Below, in pieces: positions 35,962 through 43,209 of a stretch of 64,000 nucleotides of DNA; position 1 is the stretch's first letter, and each line of letters opens with the position of its first letter. Source of the DNA: Streptomyces asiaticus. Lineage in GTDB: Bacteria > Actinomycetota > Actinomycetes > Streptomycetales > Streptomycetaceae. The DNA is taken from the NCBI RefSeq assembly GCF_018138715.1, contig NZ_JAGSHX010000006.1, positions 3,968,001 through 4,032,000 of the forward strand, given 5' to 3'. Below the pieces are notes generated by a model that worked only from the letters and a program-made list of their open reading frames with translations, had not been told where the DNA came from and ran no database searches. The position numbers and the translations under genes were made by a program.

Positions 35962-36121
35962 CAGTCCGTCGTCGCGCTCAGCGCATTCGCCGGACTTGCG
36001 CACCAGAGGTGCGCGGCCGGCCAATCCCAAGCAGTCACCCGACCCGCGGGTCGCCGGTACGTCCGACCGGCCCCCTACCGCCTCAGGGCGTCAGGGGAGA
36101 GACCCGCGGGTTGTCCGCGTT

Positions 36122-36265
36122 CTGAGGGCGTTCTGCGTACTCAGTGCGTTCTGCGTACTCAGTGCGTTCTGCGTGCTCAGGGCGCTCTACGTCCTCAGGG
36201 CGTTCTACGTGCTCAGTGCGTTCTACGTGCTCAGGGCGCTCTACGTCCTCAGGGCGTCCTACGGG
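36122..36265. repeat. 18-bp minisatellite x8 spanning the pdxH stop codon
   Basis: Eight 18-bp units, each starting CTCAG (first one CTGAG), at 36122, 36140, 36158, 36176, 36194, 36212, 36230 and 36248. The last unit contains the complement of the pdxH stop TAG (36259-36261). With an 18-bp period, TAG recurs in frame four more times (at 36241, 36223, 36205 and 36187). Confidence 0.92.
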
Positions 36266-36975
36266 TACAGCCGCTCGACCCGCCAGCCGCCGCCCTCCTC
36301 CTCGGGCAGCCGGACATACCGCAGCCGGTCGTGCAGCCGGTTCTCCCGGCCCTGCCAGAACTCCACCGCCTCCGGCACCACCCGGAACCCGCCCCACTCC
36401 GGCGGCACCGGCACCTGCTCGCCCGGTGGATAGCGGTCCGCCAGCTCCTCGTACGAGCGGTCCAGCTCCTCCCGCGAGCCCACCACCGTGGACTGCGAGC
36501 TCGCCCACGCCCCCAGCTGCGAGCCGTGCGGCCGGGTGCGGAAGTACGCCGCCGTCTCGTCACGCCCGGTGCGCCGCGCGGTGCCCGTCACGATGACCTG
36601 CCGGGCGATGGGGTGCCAGGGGAAGAGCAGGCCGACCTGCGGGTTCTCGCCCAGCTCACGGCCCTTGCGAGAGCCGTAGTTGGTGTAGAAGACGAAGCCG
36701 CGCTCGTCGAAGCTCTTCATCAGGACCGTGCGGGAGCTGGGGCGGCCCTGCGCGTCGGCCGTCGAGACGACCATGGCGTTCGGCTCGAACAGCCCGCTGC
36801 CGACGGCGTCCTCGAACCACCGGGTGAACTGCCCGAACGGATCATCCGCCAGATCCGCCTCGTCGAAGCCGGCCGCGCGGTAGTGCTCGCGCATGGCGGC
36901 CGGGTCGTACGTACGCGCGGAGGAAGCCGAGGGCTCCGAGTCAACGTGAGGCACGGGCATATCTTGCAACATCAT
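36259..36975 (-). CDS. pdxH: Pyridoxamine 5'-phosphate oxidase
   Basis: A 238-residue protein, slightly longer than the 215-220 usual for PdxH because of an N-terminal tail. Family motifs are [43 protein letters not shown] (FMN-binding Arg/Ser/Lys), [23 protein letters not shown], and the C-terminal [17 protein letters not shown] with WRVERLYP, the signature end. It oxidises pyridoxamine/pyridoxine 5'-phosphate to PLP using FMN and O2. Start ATG 36975 or the adjacent 36972, or ATG 36960; no strong RBS decides. It is divergent from the citrate synthase gene. Confidence 0.93.
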   Translation of the reverse strand: MMLQDMPVPHVDSEPSASSARTYDPAAMREHYRAAGFDEADLADDPFGQFTRWFEDAVGSGLFEPNAMVVSTADAQGRPSSRTVLMKSFDERGFVFYTNYGSRKGRELGENPQVGLLFPWHPIARQVIVTGTARRTGRDETAAYFRTRPHGSQLGAWASSQSTVVGSREELDRSYEELADRYPPGEQVPVPPEWGGFRVVPEAVEFWQGRENRLHDRLRYVRLPEEEGGGWRVERLYP

Positions 36976-37311
36976 CGGTCCGTCGCACGGGCGGCCCCGG
37001 AAGAGCGCTCTCCCTCCCCCGCCCCGGCACCCCGTAACCCTCCCGCGATCCGGAGGGGATGTGCCACTTCTCACGCTTCCCCATGGGCAGCGCACGCACC
37101 AGACTGAGCGGACCACGCGCCACCCGTTCGGCGCCTGGGCAGGCACCACCCCCCGTGTCCCGGAGGTCACTCCCCGCCACGGTTGGGTGACCACCACCCG
37201 CACGGGGCACATCACGGAGTGACCGGTACGGACCGCGAGCCGTGTCAGGCGGCCGCGTAACCGTTCCGGCATCGTCCGCCGCCGACCGTCGTCCGCATGA
37301 GGAGCCGCCTG
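36976..37311. other. Divergent intergenic region pdxH / citrate synthase, 336 bp
   Basis: No gene is seen. It holds both promoters. An inverted pair GGTCAC...GGTGACC about 16 bp apart (near 37165-37193), followed by TCACGGAGTGA (near 37212-37222), is a possible regulator site. No -10/-35 pair is convincing. Confidence 0.4.
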
Positions 37312-38415
37312 ATGTCCGACTTCGTACCCGGACTCGAAGGAGTCGTCGCGTTCGAGACGGAGATCGCCGAACCCGACAAGGAAGGCGGCGCGCTCCGCTA
37401 CCGAGGCGTGGACATCGAGGACCTGGTGGGTCACGTCTCCTTCGGGAACGTCTGGGGGCTGCTGGTCGACGGCGCCTTCAACCCGGGGCTGCCGGCCGCC
37501 GAGCCGTTCCCCATCCCGGTCCACTCCGGGGACGTCCGGGTCGATGTGCAGTCCGCGCTGGCCATGCTCGCGCCCGTCTGGGGCCTCAAACCACTGCTGG
37601 ACATCGACGAGGAGCAGGCCCGCGAGGACCTGGCGCGCGCGGCGGTGATGGCCCTGTCCTACGTGGCCCAGTCGGCCCGCGGCCAGGGGAAGCCGATGGT
37701 GCCGCAGCGGGAGATCGACAAGGCCGAAACCATCGTGGAGCGCTTCATGCGGCGCTGGCGCGGTGAGCCGGACCCCAAGCACGTGGCCGCCGTCGACGCG
37801 TACTGGACCTCGGCGGCCGAGCACGGCATGAACGCCTCCACCTTCACCGCCCGCGTCATCGCCTCCACCGGCGCCGATGTCGCCGCCGCGCTCTCCGGCG
37901 CGGTGGGCGCCATGTCGGGGCCGCTGCACGGCGGCGCGCCCTCCCGGGTGCTCGGCATGATCGAGGAGATCGAGCGCACCGGGGACGCCACCCGCTACGT
38001 CAAGCAGGCGCTCGACCGGGGTGAGCGGCTGATGGGCTTCGGCCACCGGGTCTACCGCGCCGAGGACCCGCGGGCGCGGGTCCTGCGGCGCACCGCCAAG
38101 GAGCTGGGCGCACCGCGCTTCGAGGTCGCCGAGGCGCTGGAGCGGGCCGCCCTGGACGAGCTCCACAACCGCAGGCCGGACCGTGTGCTGGCGACGAACG
38201 TGGAGTTCTGGGCGGCCATCGTGCTGGACTTCGCGGAGGTCCCGGCGCCCATGTTCACCTCGATGTTCACCTGCGCCCGTACGGCGGGCTGGAGCGCGCA
38301 CATCCTGGAGCAGAAGCGGACCGGCCGTCTGGTGCGGCCGTCGGCCCGGTACGTCGGCCCCGGCACGCGCAGCCCGCACGAGGTCGACGGCTACGGGGAC
38401 ACCGCCTCGCGGTAG
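37312..38415 (+). CDS. Citrate synthase (second, short type II-like isoform)
   Basis: A 367-residue protein of the citrate/2-methylcitrate synthase family. N-terminal [28 protein letters not shown], active-site His in [15 protein letters not shown], second His in [16 protein letters not shown] and the catalytic Asp/Arg region in [31 protein letters not shown] are all present. It condenses acetyl-CoA (or another acyl-CoA) with oxaloacetate. Streptomyces usually has a longer main citrate synthase elsewhere, so this may be a secondary or methylcitrate-type enzyme. ATG 37312 follows GAGGAG at 7 nt. An in-frame ATG at 37297 would place the RBS inside the gene. Confidence 0.88.
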   Translation: MSDFVPGLEGVVAFETEIAEPDKEGGALRYRGVDIEDLVGHVSFGNVWGLLVDGAFNPGLPAAEPFPIPVHSGDVRVDVQSALAMLAPVWGLKPLLDIDEEQAREDLARAAVMALSYVAQSARGQGKPMVPQREIDKAETIVERFMRRWRGEPDPKHVAAVDAYWTSAAEHGMNASTFTARVIASTGADVAAALSGAVGAMSGPLHGGAPSRVLGMIEEIERTGDATRYVKQALDRGERLMGFGHRVYRAEDPRARVLRRTAKELGAPRFEVAEALERAALDELHNRRPDRVLATNVEFWAAIVLDFAEVPAPMFTSMFTCARTAGWSAHILEQKRTGRLVRPSARYVGPGTRSPHEVDGYGDTASR

Positions 38416-38508
38416 GCCCGCTCGCGATAGAGCCACTCGCGGTAGGCCAGCTCGCGATAGAGCCGCTCGCGATGGGTCCGCGCGCGACAGGTCAGCGCGC
38501 GACAGGTC
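38404..38508. repeat. 15-bp minisatellite x7 filling the gap between convergent stop codons
   Basis: Units of 15 bp start at 38404, 38419, 38434, 38449, 38464, 38479 and 38494 (e.g. CGCTCGCGATAGAGC). The first contains the TAG of citrate synthase (38413-38415), and TAG recurs in frame at 38428, 38443 and 38458. The far end reaches the TGA complement of the convergent TetR gene (38507-38509), with another in-frame TGA complement at 38492. Confidence 0.93.
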
Positions 38509-39175
38509 AGGAGGCGGCCGGGGCGGGGTGGTCGTGGGCCGGGTGGTCGCCGGCCGGGTGGTCGTCCGGGTCCTTCTGGGCCAGGATCCCCTCCAGGATC
38601 CGCGACCACTGGGCCACCACCCGCTCCCGGCGGTGCCGGTCGTCCGTCAGCAGGTTGGCCAGGCCGAGGCCCCGCCCCATGTCGAGCAGGCCCTGGACGG
38701 CCTCCCGGACGCCCGGCACCGACTCGTCGGCGCCCAGCAGCTCCACCGCGATCCGATGCGTCTCCCGGCCGATCTTCGCCTCCAGCGCGCTCACCCGGGC
38801 GCCCAGCTGCTCCTCGTACGAGGCCGCCACCCACAGCTGGAGGGCGGCCCGGAAGAGCGGGCCGGTGTAGAGGGTGATCAGCGCCTCGACCACCGCGGGG
38901 ACGCGGCCCTCCCGGTGCGGGGCGGGGAGGGCGCGCAGCTCCGCCGAGCGCTCCTCGGCGACATGCTCGACGGCGGCCGTGAAGAGGTCCTCGCGGGTCG
39001 GGAAGTGGTGCTGGGCCGCGCCCCGCGACACCCCGGCCCGCTCGGCGACCACCGCGACCGTGGAACCGGCCCAGCCGCGCTCGGCGAGGCATGCCACGGC
39101 GGCCTCCAGCAGCCGCCTGCGGGTGGCGCGGCTGCGGTCCTGCTTGGGGTCGCGCAATGCCGTACGGGGGGTCAT
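38507..39175 (-). CDS. TetR-family repressor, last gene of the acyl-CoA catabolic operon
   Basis: A 222-residue protein. The N-terminal HTH ([47 protein letters not shown]) is a canonical TetR domain. The C-terminal ligand domain is helical. The protein ends in a repeat-like tail [19 protein letters not shown]. The start overlaps the enoyl-CoA hydratase stop (ATGA), so it is co-translated with the operon and probably autoregulates it in response to an acyl-CoA. A palindromic operator candidate lies before the first operon gene at 49673-49684. Its stop codon sits in the 15-bp minisatellite. Confidence 0.88.
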   Translation of the reverse strand: MTPRTALRDPKQDRSRATRRRLLEAAVACLAERGWAGSTVAVVAERAGVSRGAAQHHFPTREDLFTAAVEHVAEERSAELRALPAPHREGRVPAVVEALITLYTGPLFRAALQLWVAASYEEQLGARVSALEAKIGRETHRIAVELLGADESVPGVREAVQGLLDMGRGLGLANLLTDDRHRRERVVAQWSRILEGILAQKDPDDHPAGDHPAHDHPAPAAS

Positions 39176-40140
39176 CGGGACGCCCCGGCGGGGCCCGTGT
39201 TTCCTGCGGCCCCCTCGTCCCCCGCGTCCGGTATCGCCTCCGTGTCCGGTACCGCCTCCGCGTCGGACGCCGTCTGCCGCACCCACGCCGGATCGCGCCG
39301 CTCCAGGAACGACGTCATGCCCTCGCGCGCCTCCTCGGAGGCGAAGAGGCGGGCCGACAGCGCGGCCAGCGCCTCGCCGTCCCGGTCGAAGGCGCGCAGC
39401 ACATCGGCGGTCACCAGCCGCTTGGACTCGGCCAGGCCCCGCGGGGAGCCCCGGCGCAGCCCGTCGAGGACCGGCGCCAGCGCCTCGTCCGCGTCCCCCT
39501 CCGGATCCGCGAGCGTGACCAGCCCGATCCGGGCCGCCTCGGCGGCGTCGAACCGCTCACCCGTGAGGTAGTAGCGGGCCGCCGCGCGCCGGTCCAGCCG
39601 GGGCAGCAGCGGCATCGAGATGACGGCCGGGGCGAGGCCGAGCCGGGCCTCGGTGAAGGCGAAGCTGGCGCCGCGCCCGGCCGCCGAGATGTCGCAGGCC
39701 CCGAGCAGCCCGAGCCCACCGGCCCGTACGTGCCCGGTGACGCGGGCGACCACCGGCTTGGGCAGCTCCACGATCGACCGCAACAGATCCACGAGACCGG
39801 ACGCCCCGGACGCCGAGGGCGGTTCGCTCAGATCCGCGCCCGCGCAGAAGGTGGTGCCGGTGTGGGTGAGCAGCACCGCCCGCACACGATCGTCCCGCCC
39901 GGCCGCCGCCAGCGCCTCGCGCAACTCGGCGACCAGACGCGAGGAGAGGGCGTTGCGGTTGTGCGGCGAGTCCAGGGTGAGGGTGGTGATCCCGCGCGCG
40001 AAGGCGGACCGTACGAAGGGCATAGGTGCTTCGGCCGTAAGGCCGTCGCTCGTGGAGCCGTCGGCCGTAAGGCCCTCGTCCAGCGGGCGGTCGGTCAGCG
40101 GGCGGCCGGCCGTGGGGCCGGCCGTGGGGCTGTCGGTCAT
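39172..40140 (-). CDS. Enoyl-CoA hydratase/isomerase with repeat-derived N-terminal extension
   Basis: A 322-residue crotonase-fold enzyme. The conserved core starts at about residue 40 (MPFVRSAFARGITTLTLDSPHNRNALS). GTTFCAGADLSEP forms the oxyanion-hole loop, and GHVRAGGLGLLGACDISAAGRGASFAFTEARLGLAPAVIS carries the second oxyanion Gly and the acid/base region. It hydrates an enoyl-CoA. The first 39 residues (TAGPTAGRPLTDRPLDEGL and so on) are low complexity and seem to come from an expanded junction sequence. The chosen ATG 40140 overlaps the ligase stop (ATGA). ATG 40023 matches the usual family start but has no RBS. Confidence 0.87.
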   Translation of the reverse strand: MTDSPTAGPTAGRPLTDRPLDEGLTADGSTSDGLTAEAPMPFVRSAFARGITTLTLDSPHNRNALSSRLVAELREALAAAGRDDRVRAVLLTHTGTTFCAGADLSEPPSASGASGLVDLLRSIVELPKPVVARVTGHVRAGGLGLLGACDISAAGRGASFAFTEARLGLAPAVISMPLLPRLDRRAAARYYLTGERFDAAEAARIGLVTLADPEGDADEALAPVLDGLRRGSPRGLAESKRLVTADVLRAFDRDGEALAALSARLFASEEAREGMTSFLERRDPAWVRQTASDAEAVPDTEAIPDAGDEGAAGNTGPAGASR

Positions 40141-41720
40141 GGGGCGGTCGAACTCCTTTCCCTGGCGCGCAGTTCACGCCTGAGGATCTTGCCGGTGGCC
40201 GAGCGCGGCACGGCGTCCGTGAACTCCACACGGCGCACCTTCTTGTACGGGGCCACCTGTCCGGCAACGTAGGCGATCAGGTCGTCCTCCGAGATCCGGG
40301 TCCCGGGCCTGGGCACCACATACGCCTTGGGGATCTCATTGCCCGCCCCGTCCGTCACCCCGATCACGGCGGCGTCGACGACGGCCTCATGCGCGAGCAG
40401 CACGGCCTCCAGGTCGGCCGGGGCGACCTGGTAGCCCTTGTACTTGATCAGCTCCTTCACCCGGTCCACCACATACAGCCAGCCGTCCGCGTCCACATGC
40501 CCGACGTCACCGGTGTGCAGCCAGCCCTCGGGGTCGATCATCGCGTCGGTGTCCTCGGGACGGCCCAGGTAGCCCTTCATCACCTGCGGTCCCCGGATGA
40601 CGATCTCGCCGTCCTCGCCCACGGCCACGTCCGTGCCGCCGTCCGGGTCCACGATGCGCATCTCGGTGCTCGGGAGCAGCTTTCCGACGGTCCCGGGCGG
40701 GGCGTTCTTCGCGTCGCGCGGCACCAGATGGGAGCCCGGGGACAGCTCCGTCATCCCGAACGCCTGAAGCAGCGGCGGTACGCCGAGCCGCTGGGCGCAC
40801 GCCTCCGCGAGCCGGGCGTCCAGCGGGGCCGCCGCGCTCAGCACATACCGCACCGACGACAGGTCATGGCCGTCCACGGCCGGGTGCTTGGCGAGCGCGA
40901 GCACGATCGGCGGGGCCACATAGAGCGCCTGGGCGCGGTGCTTCTCGATCGCCGCGAGGAAGGTGTCGAGTTCGAAGCGGGGCAGCACGATCACGGTGCC
41001 GCCGTTGCGGAGCGGCGCGTTCATGAGCGCCGTAAGGCCGTAGCTGTGGAAGAACGGCAGGACGGCCAGCACCCGCTCCCCCGGCCGGTTGGGCACCAGC
41101 GTCTCCACCTGCGCGAGGTTGGTGGCGACGTTGCGGTGGGTGAGCATCACGCCCTTGGGGGTGCCGGTGGTGCCGGAGGAGTACGGCAGGACGGCGATGT
41201 CCTCGGCCGGGTCGATCTCCACCACCGGTTCGGGCGCGGTGCTGCTCAGCATCGAGCGCAGCGAACGGTGGCCGCTCGCCTCGTCGCAGACGAAGATCTC
41301 CCGTATCCCGCCCGCCCGTTCGGCGGCCTGCCGCGCCACGCCCAGCAGCGCCGAGACGGTGATGATCCACGACGCGGCCGCGTCCCGTAGCTGCTTGGCG
41401 AACTCCTCCGGCGTCGCCAGCGGATGCACCGTGGTGACCGCGGCCCCGGTGCGGGTGGCGCCGTAGAACGCCGGTGGGTACATGATCGAGTTGGGGCTGT
41501 GCAGGGCCACCACATCGCCCTTGCGCACCCCCGCCTCGGCCAGCGCGGCCCCGATCCGGCGCGACGCGCGGTCCAGCGCGGCATAGCTCAGGGCCGCCCC
41601 GGTCACGCCGTCCACCAGCGCGGTCAGGTCGCCGAACTCCTCGGCCGGGCGGGCCAGTACGGCGTCGTGGATGGGCAGATCGACGGGCGGTACATCGGGA
41701 TACTCGCTGCGCAGCACCAT
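40137..41720 (-). CDS. AMP-forming acyl-CoA ligase, 4-coumarate:CoA ligase (4CL)-like
   Basis: A 527-residue ANL-superfamily enzyme. The P-loop is YSSGTTGTPKG (180-190). FGMTELSPGSHL is motif A5, GWLHTGDVGHVDADGWLYVVDRVKELIKYKGYQVAP is A7-A8, and the catalytic Lys is in PRSATGKILRREL near the C-terminus. It activates a carboxylic acid to its CoA thioester via an adenylate. I recall the S. coelicolor homologue in this gene context (SCO4383, ScCCL) as a cinnamate/4-coumarate:CoA ligase. Here the operon suggests an acid that is then dehydrogenated and carboxylated. ATG 41720 follows GAGGGGAG. It overlaps the hydratase start. Confidence 0.9.
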   Translation of the reverse strand: MVLRSEYPDVPPVDLPIHDAVLARPAEEFGDLTALVDGVTGAALSYAALDRASRRIGAALAEAGVRKGDVVALHSPNSIMYPPAFYGATRTGAAVTTVHPLATPEEFAKQLRDAAASWIITVSALLGVARQAAERAGGIREIFVCDEASGHRSLRSMLSSTAPEPVVEIDPAEDIAVLPYSSGTTGTPKGVMLTHRNVATNLAQVETLVPNRPGERVLAVLPFFHSYGLTALMNAPLRNGGTVIVLPRFELDTFLAAIEKHRAQALYVAPPIVLALAKHPAVDGHDLSSVRYVLSAAAPLDARLAEACAQRLGVPPLLQAFGMTELSPGSHLVPRDAKNAPPGTVGKLLPSTEMRIVDPDGGTDVAVGEDGEIVIRGPQVMKGYLGRPEDTDAMIDPEGWLHTGDVGHVDADGWLYVVDRVKELIKYKGYQVAPADLEAVLLAHEAVVDAAVIGVTDGAGNEIPKAYVVPRPGTRISEDDLIAYVAGQVAPYKKVRRVEFTDAVPRSATGKILRRELRARERSSTAP

Positions 41721-41790
41721 GGCCGCTCCCCTCAGCTCTGATGGACCTACCTGTCCGTTCTGCCCTACCCGCGTACGGCTTGAAGCCCGC

Positions 41791-42951
41791 TCAGTACGAC
41801 TTGGGCAGACCCAGGGTCTGGTGGGAGACGTAGTTGAGGATCATCTCGCGGCTGACGGGGGCGATCCGGGCCACCCGGGCGGCCGTGATCAGCCGGACCA
41901 GCCCGTACTCGGCGGTCAGGCCGTTGCCGCCGAGGGTGTGCACGGCCTGGTCCACCGCCTTCACCGCGGCCTCCCCGGCCGCGTACTTGGCCATGTTGGC
42001 GGCCTCGCCCGCGCCCGCGTCATCGCCCTCGTCGTACAGGTACGCCGCCTTCGCCATCATCAGCCGGGCCAGCTCCAGCTCGATATGGGCCTGGGCGAGG
42101 GGGTGGGCGATCGCCTGGTGTGCGCCTATGGGCTCCTTCCACACCTGGCGGGTGCGGGCGTAGTCCACGGCCTTGTCGAGCGCGTAGCGGCCCATCCCCA
42201 GCGCGAACGCCGCCGTCATGATGCGCTCCGGGTTGAGCCCCGCGAACAGCTGGAGCAGCCCGGCGTCCTCGTCGCCCACCAGCGCGTCGGCGGGCAGCGT
42301 CACGTCGTCCAGCACCAGCTCGAACTGCTTCTCCGCGGCGGCCAGCTCCATGGGGATGTGGTGGTGGGAGAAGCCGTGGGTCTCGCGCGGGACGATGAAC
42401 AGACAGGGCTTGAGCTTCCCGGTCCTGGCGTCCTCGGTGCGGCCGACGATGAGAACCGCGTCGGCGTTGTCCACACCGGTGATGAAGACCTTACGGCCGT
42501 TGAGTATCCAGCCGCCGCCCTCGTCCCGGCGGGCGGTGGTGGTGATGCGGTGCGAGTTGGATCCGGCGTCGGGCTCGGTGATGCCAAAGGCCATGATGAC
42601 GCTGCCGTCGGCCAGGCCCGGCAGCCAGCGCTCCTTCTGCTCGGCGGTGCCGAACCGGGCGATGACGGTGCCGCAGATGGCGGGCGAGACGACGAGCATG
42701 AGCAGCGGGCAGCCCGCCGCACCCAGCTCCTCCAGGACGATGGACAGCTCGGTGATGCCACCGCCCCCGCCGCCGTACTCCTCGGGGAGGTTGACGCCTA
42801 GGTAGCCCAGCTTTCCTGCCTCGGCCCACAGTTCGGCGGCCCCGTCGCCCTCCTGGGGGCCGCCCGGGGCGTGTCCCTTGGCGAAGGACGACACCGCGGC
42901 GCGGAGCGCCACGCGCTCCGGGGTGTCCACCGGCGTGTGCGAGCTGGTCAT
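41791..42951 (-). CDS. Acyl-CoA dehydrogenase
   Basis: A 386-residue FAD enzyme of normal length. GYLGVNLPEEYGGGGGGITELSIVLEELG is the N-terminal helical domain. IMAFGITEPDAGSN is flavin/substrate signature 1, and the WILNGRKVFITGVDNAD strand, QVWKEPIGAHQAIAHPLA and the C-terminal VHTLGGNGLTAEYGLVRLITAARV (signature 2) follow. The usual catalytic Glu position (signature 2) appears as AEYG. It introduces an alpha,beta double bond. ATG 42951 has GGAGGAG upstream; the open frame to 43191 upstream is only repeat sequence. It sits between the carboxylase and the ligase, 70 bp from the latter. Confidence 0.9.
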   Translation of the reverse strand: MTSSHTPVDTPERVALRAAVSSFAKGHAPGGPQEGDGAAELWAEAGKLGYLGVNLPEEYGGGGGGITELSIVLEELGAAGCPLLMLVVSPAICGTVIARFGTAEQKERWLPGLADGSVIMAFGITEPDAGSNSHRITTTARRDEGGGWILNGRKVFITGVDNADAVLIVGRTEDARTGKLKPCLFIVPRETHGFSHHHIPMELAAAEKQFELVLDDVTLPADALVGDEDAGLLQLFAGLNPERIMTAAFALGMGRYALDKAVDYARTRQVWKEPIGAHQAIAHPLAQAHIELELARLMMAKAAYLYDEGDDAGAGEAANMAKYAAGEAAVKAVDQAVHTLGGNGLTAEYGLVRLITAARVARIAPVSREMILNYVSHQTLGLPKSY

Positions 42952-43096
42952 GGACGGCTCCTCCCACGTGCGTGCGTTGTGCGGGCCACGTGCGCTGTGC
43001 TGTGCGGGCCCCTTGCGGTGCGTTGCGCGGTCCGGCTGTGCTGCGGTGCGTCGCGGTCCCACGCGGCCCGTACGGAGTGGTGTGCGAGCTGTGCGG

Positions 43097-43196
43097 CCCG
43101 TACGGACGGTGTGGCCCGTACGGACGGTGCGGCCCGTACGGACGGTGCGGCCCGTACGGACGGTGTGGCCCGTACGGGCCGTACGGGCCACACCGT
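43097..43196. repeat. 18-bp minisatellite x5 ending in a 17-bp hairpin, between carboxylase and dehydrogenase genes
   Basis: CCCGTACGGACGGTGYGG units at 43097, 43115, 43133, 43151 and 43169 (18-bp period). The last unit is extended into a perfect inverted repeat, ACGGTGTGGCCCGTACG (43160-43176) and its complement (43180-43196), with a 3-nt loop. On the operon strand this hairpin comes 14 bp after the carboxylase stop codon, so it could attenuate transcription or stabilise the upstream mRNA end. Confidence 0.85.
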
Positions 43197-43209
43197 GTGC
43201 GGGGCCGGG

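Noticed and set aside
36122..36265. CRISPR array interpretation of the tandem repeats (here and at 38404, 43097 and 62260)
   Set aside because: Units are directly adjacent without unique spacers, are shorter than CRISPR repeats, and no cas gene is near.
37165..37222. BldD box in the pdxH/citrate synthase promoter
   Set aside because: GGTCAC and GTGACC halves are present but spacing and orientation do not match the compact BldD consensus.
41791..43191. N-terminally extended acyl-CoA dehydrogenase (frame open to 43191)
   Set aside because: The extra 80 codons are translated 18-bp repeat (RTGRTVRTGHTV); ATG 42951 with GGAGGAG upstream gives the normal family length.
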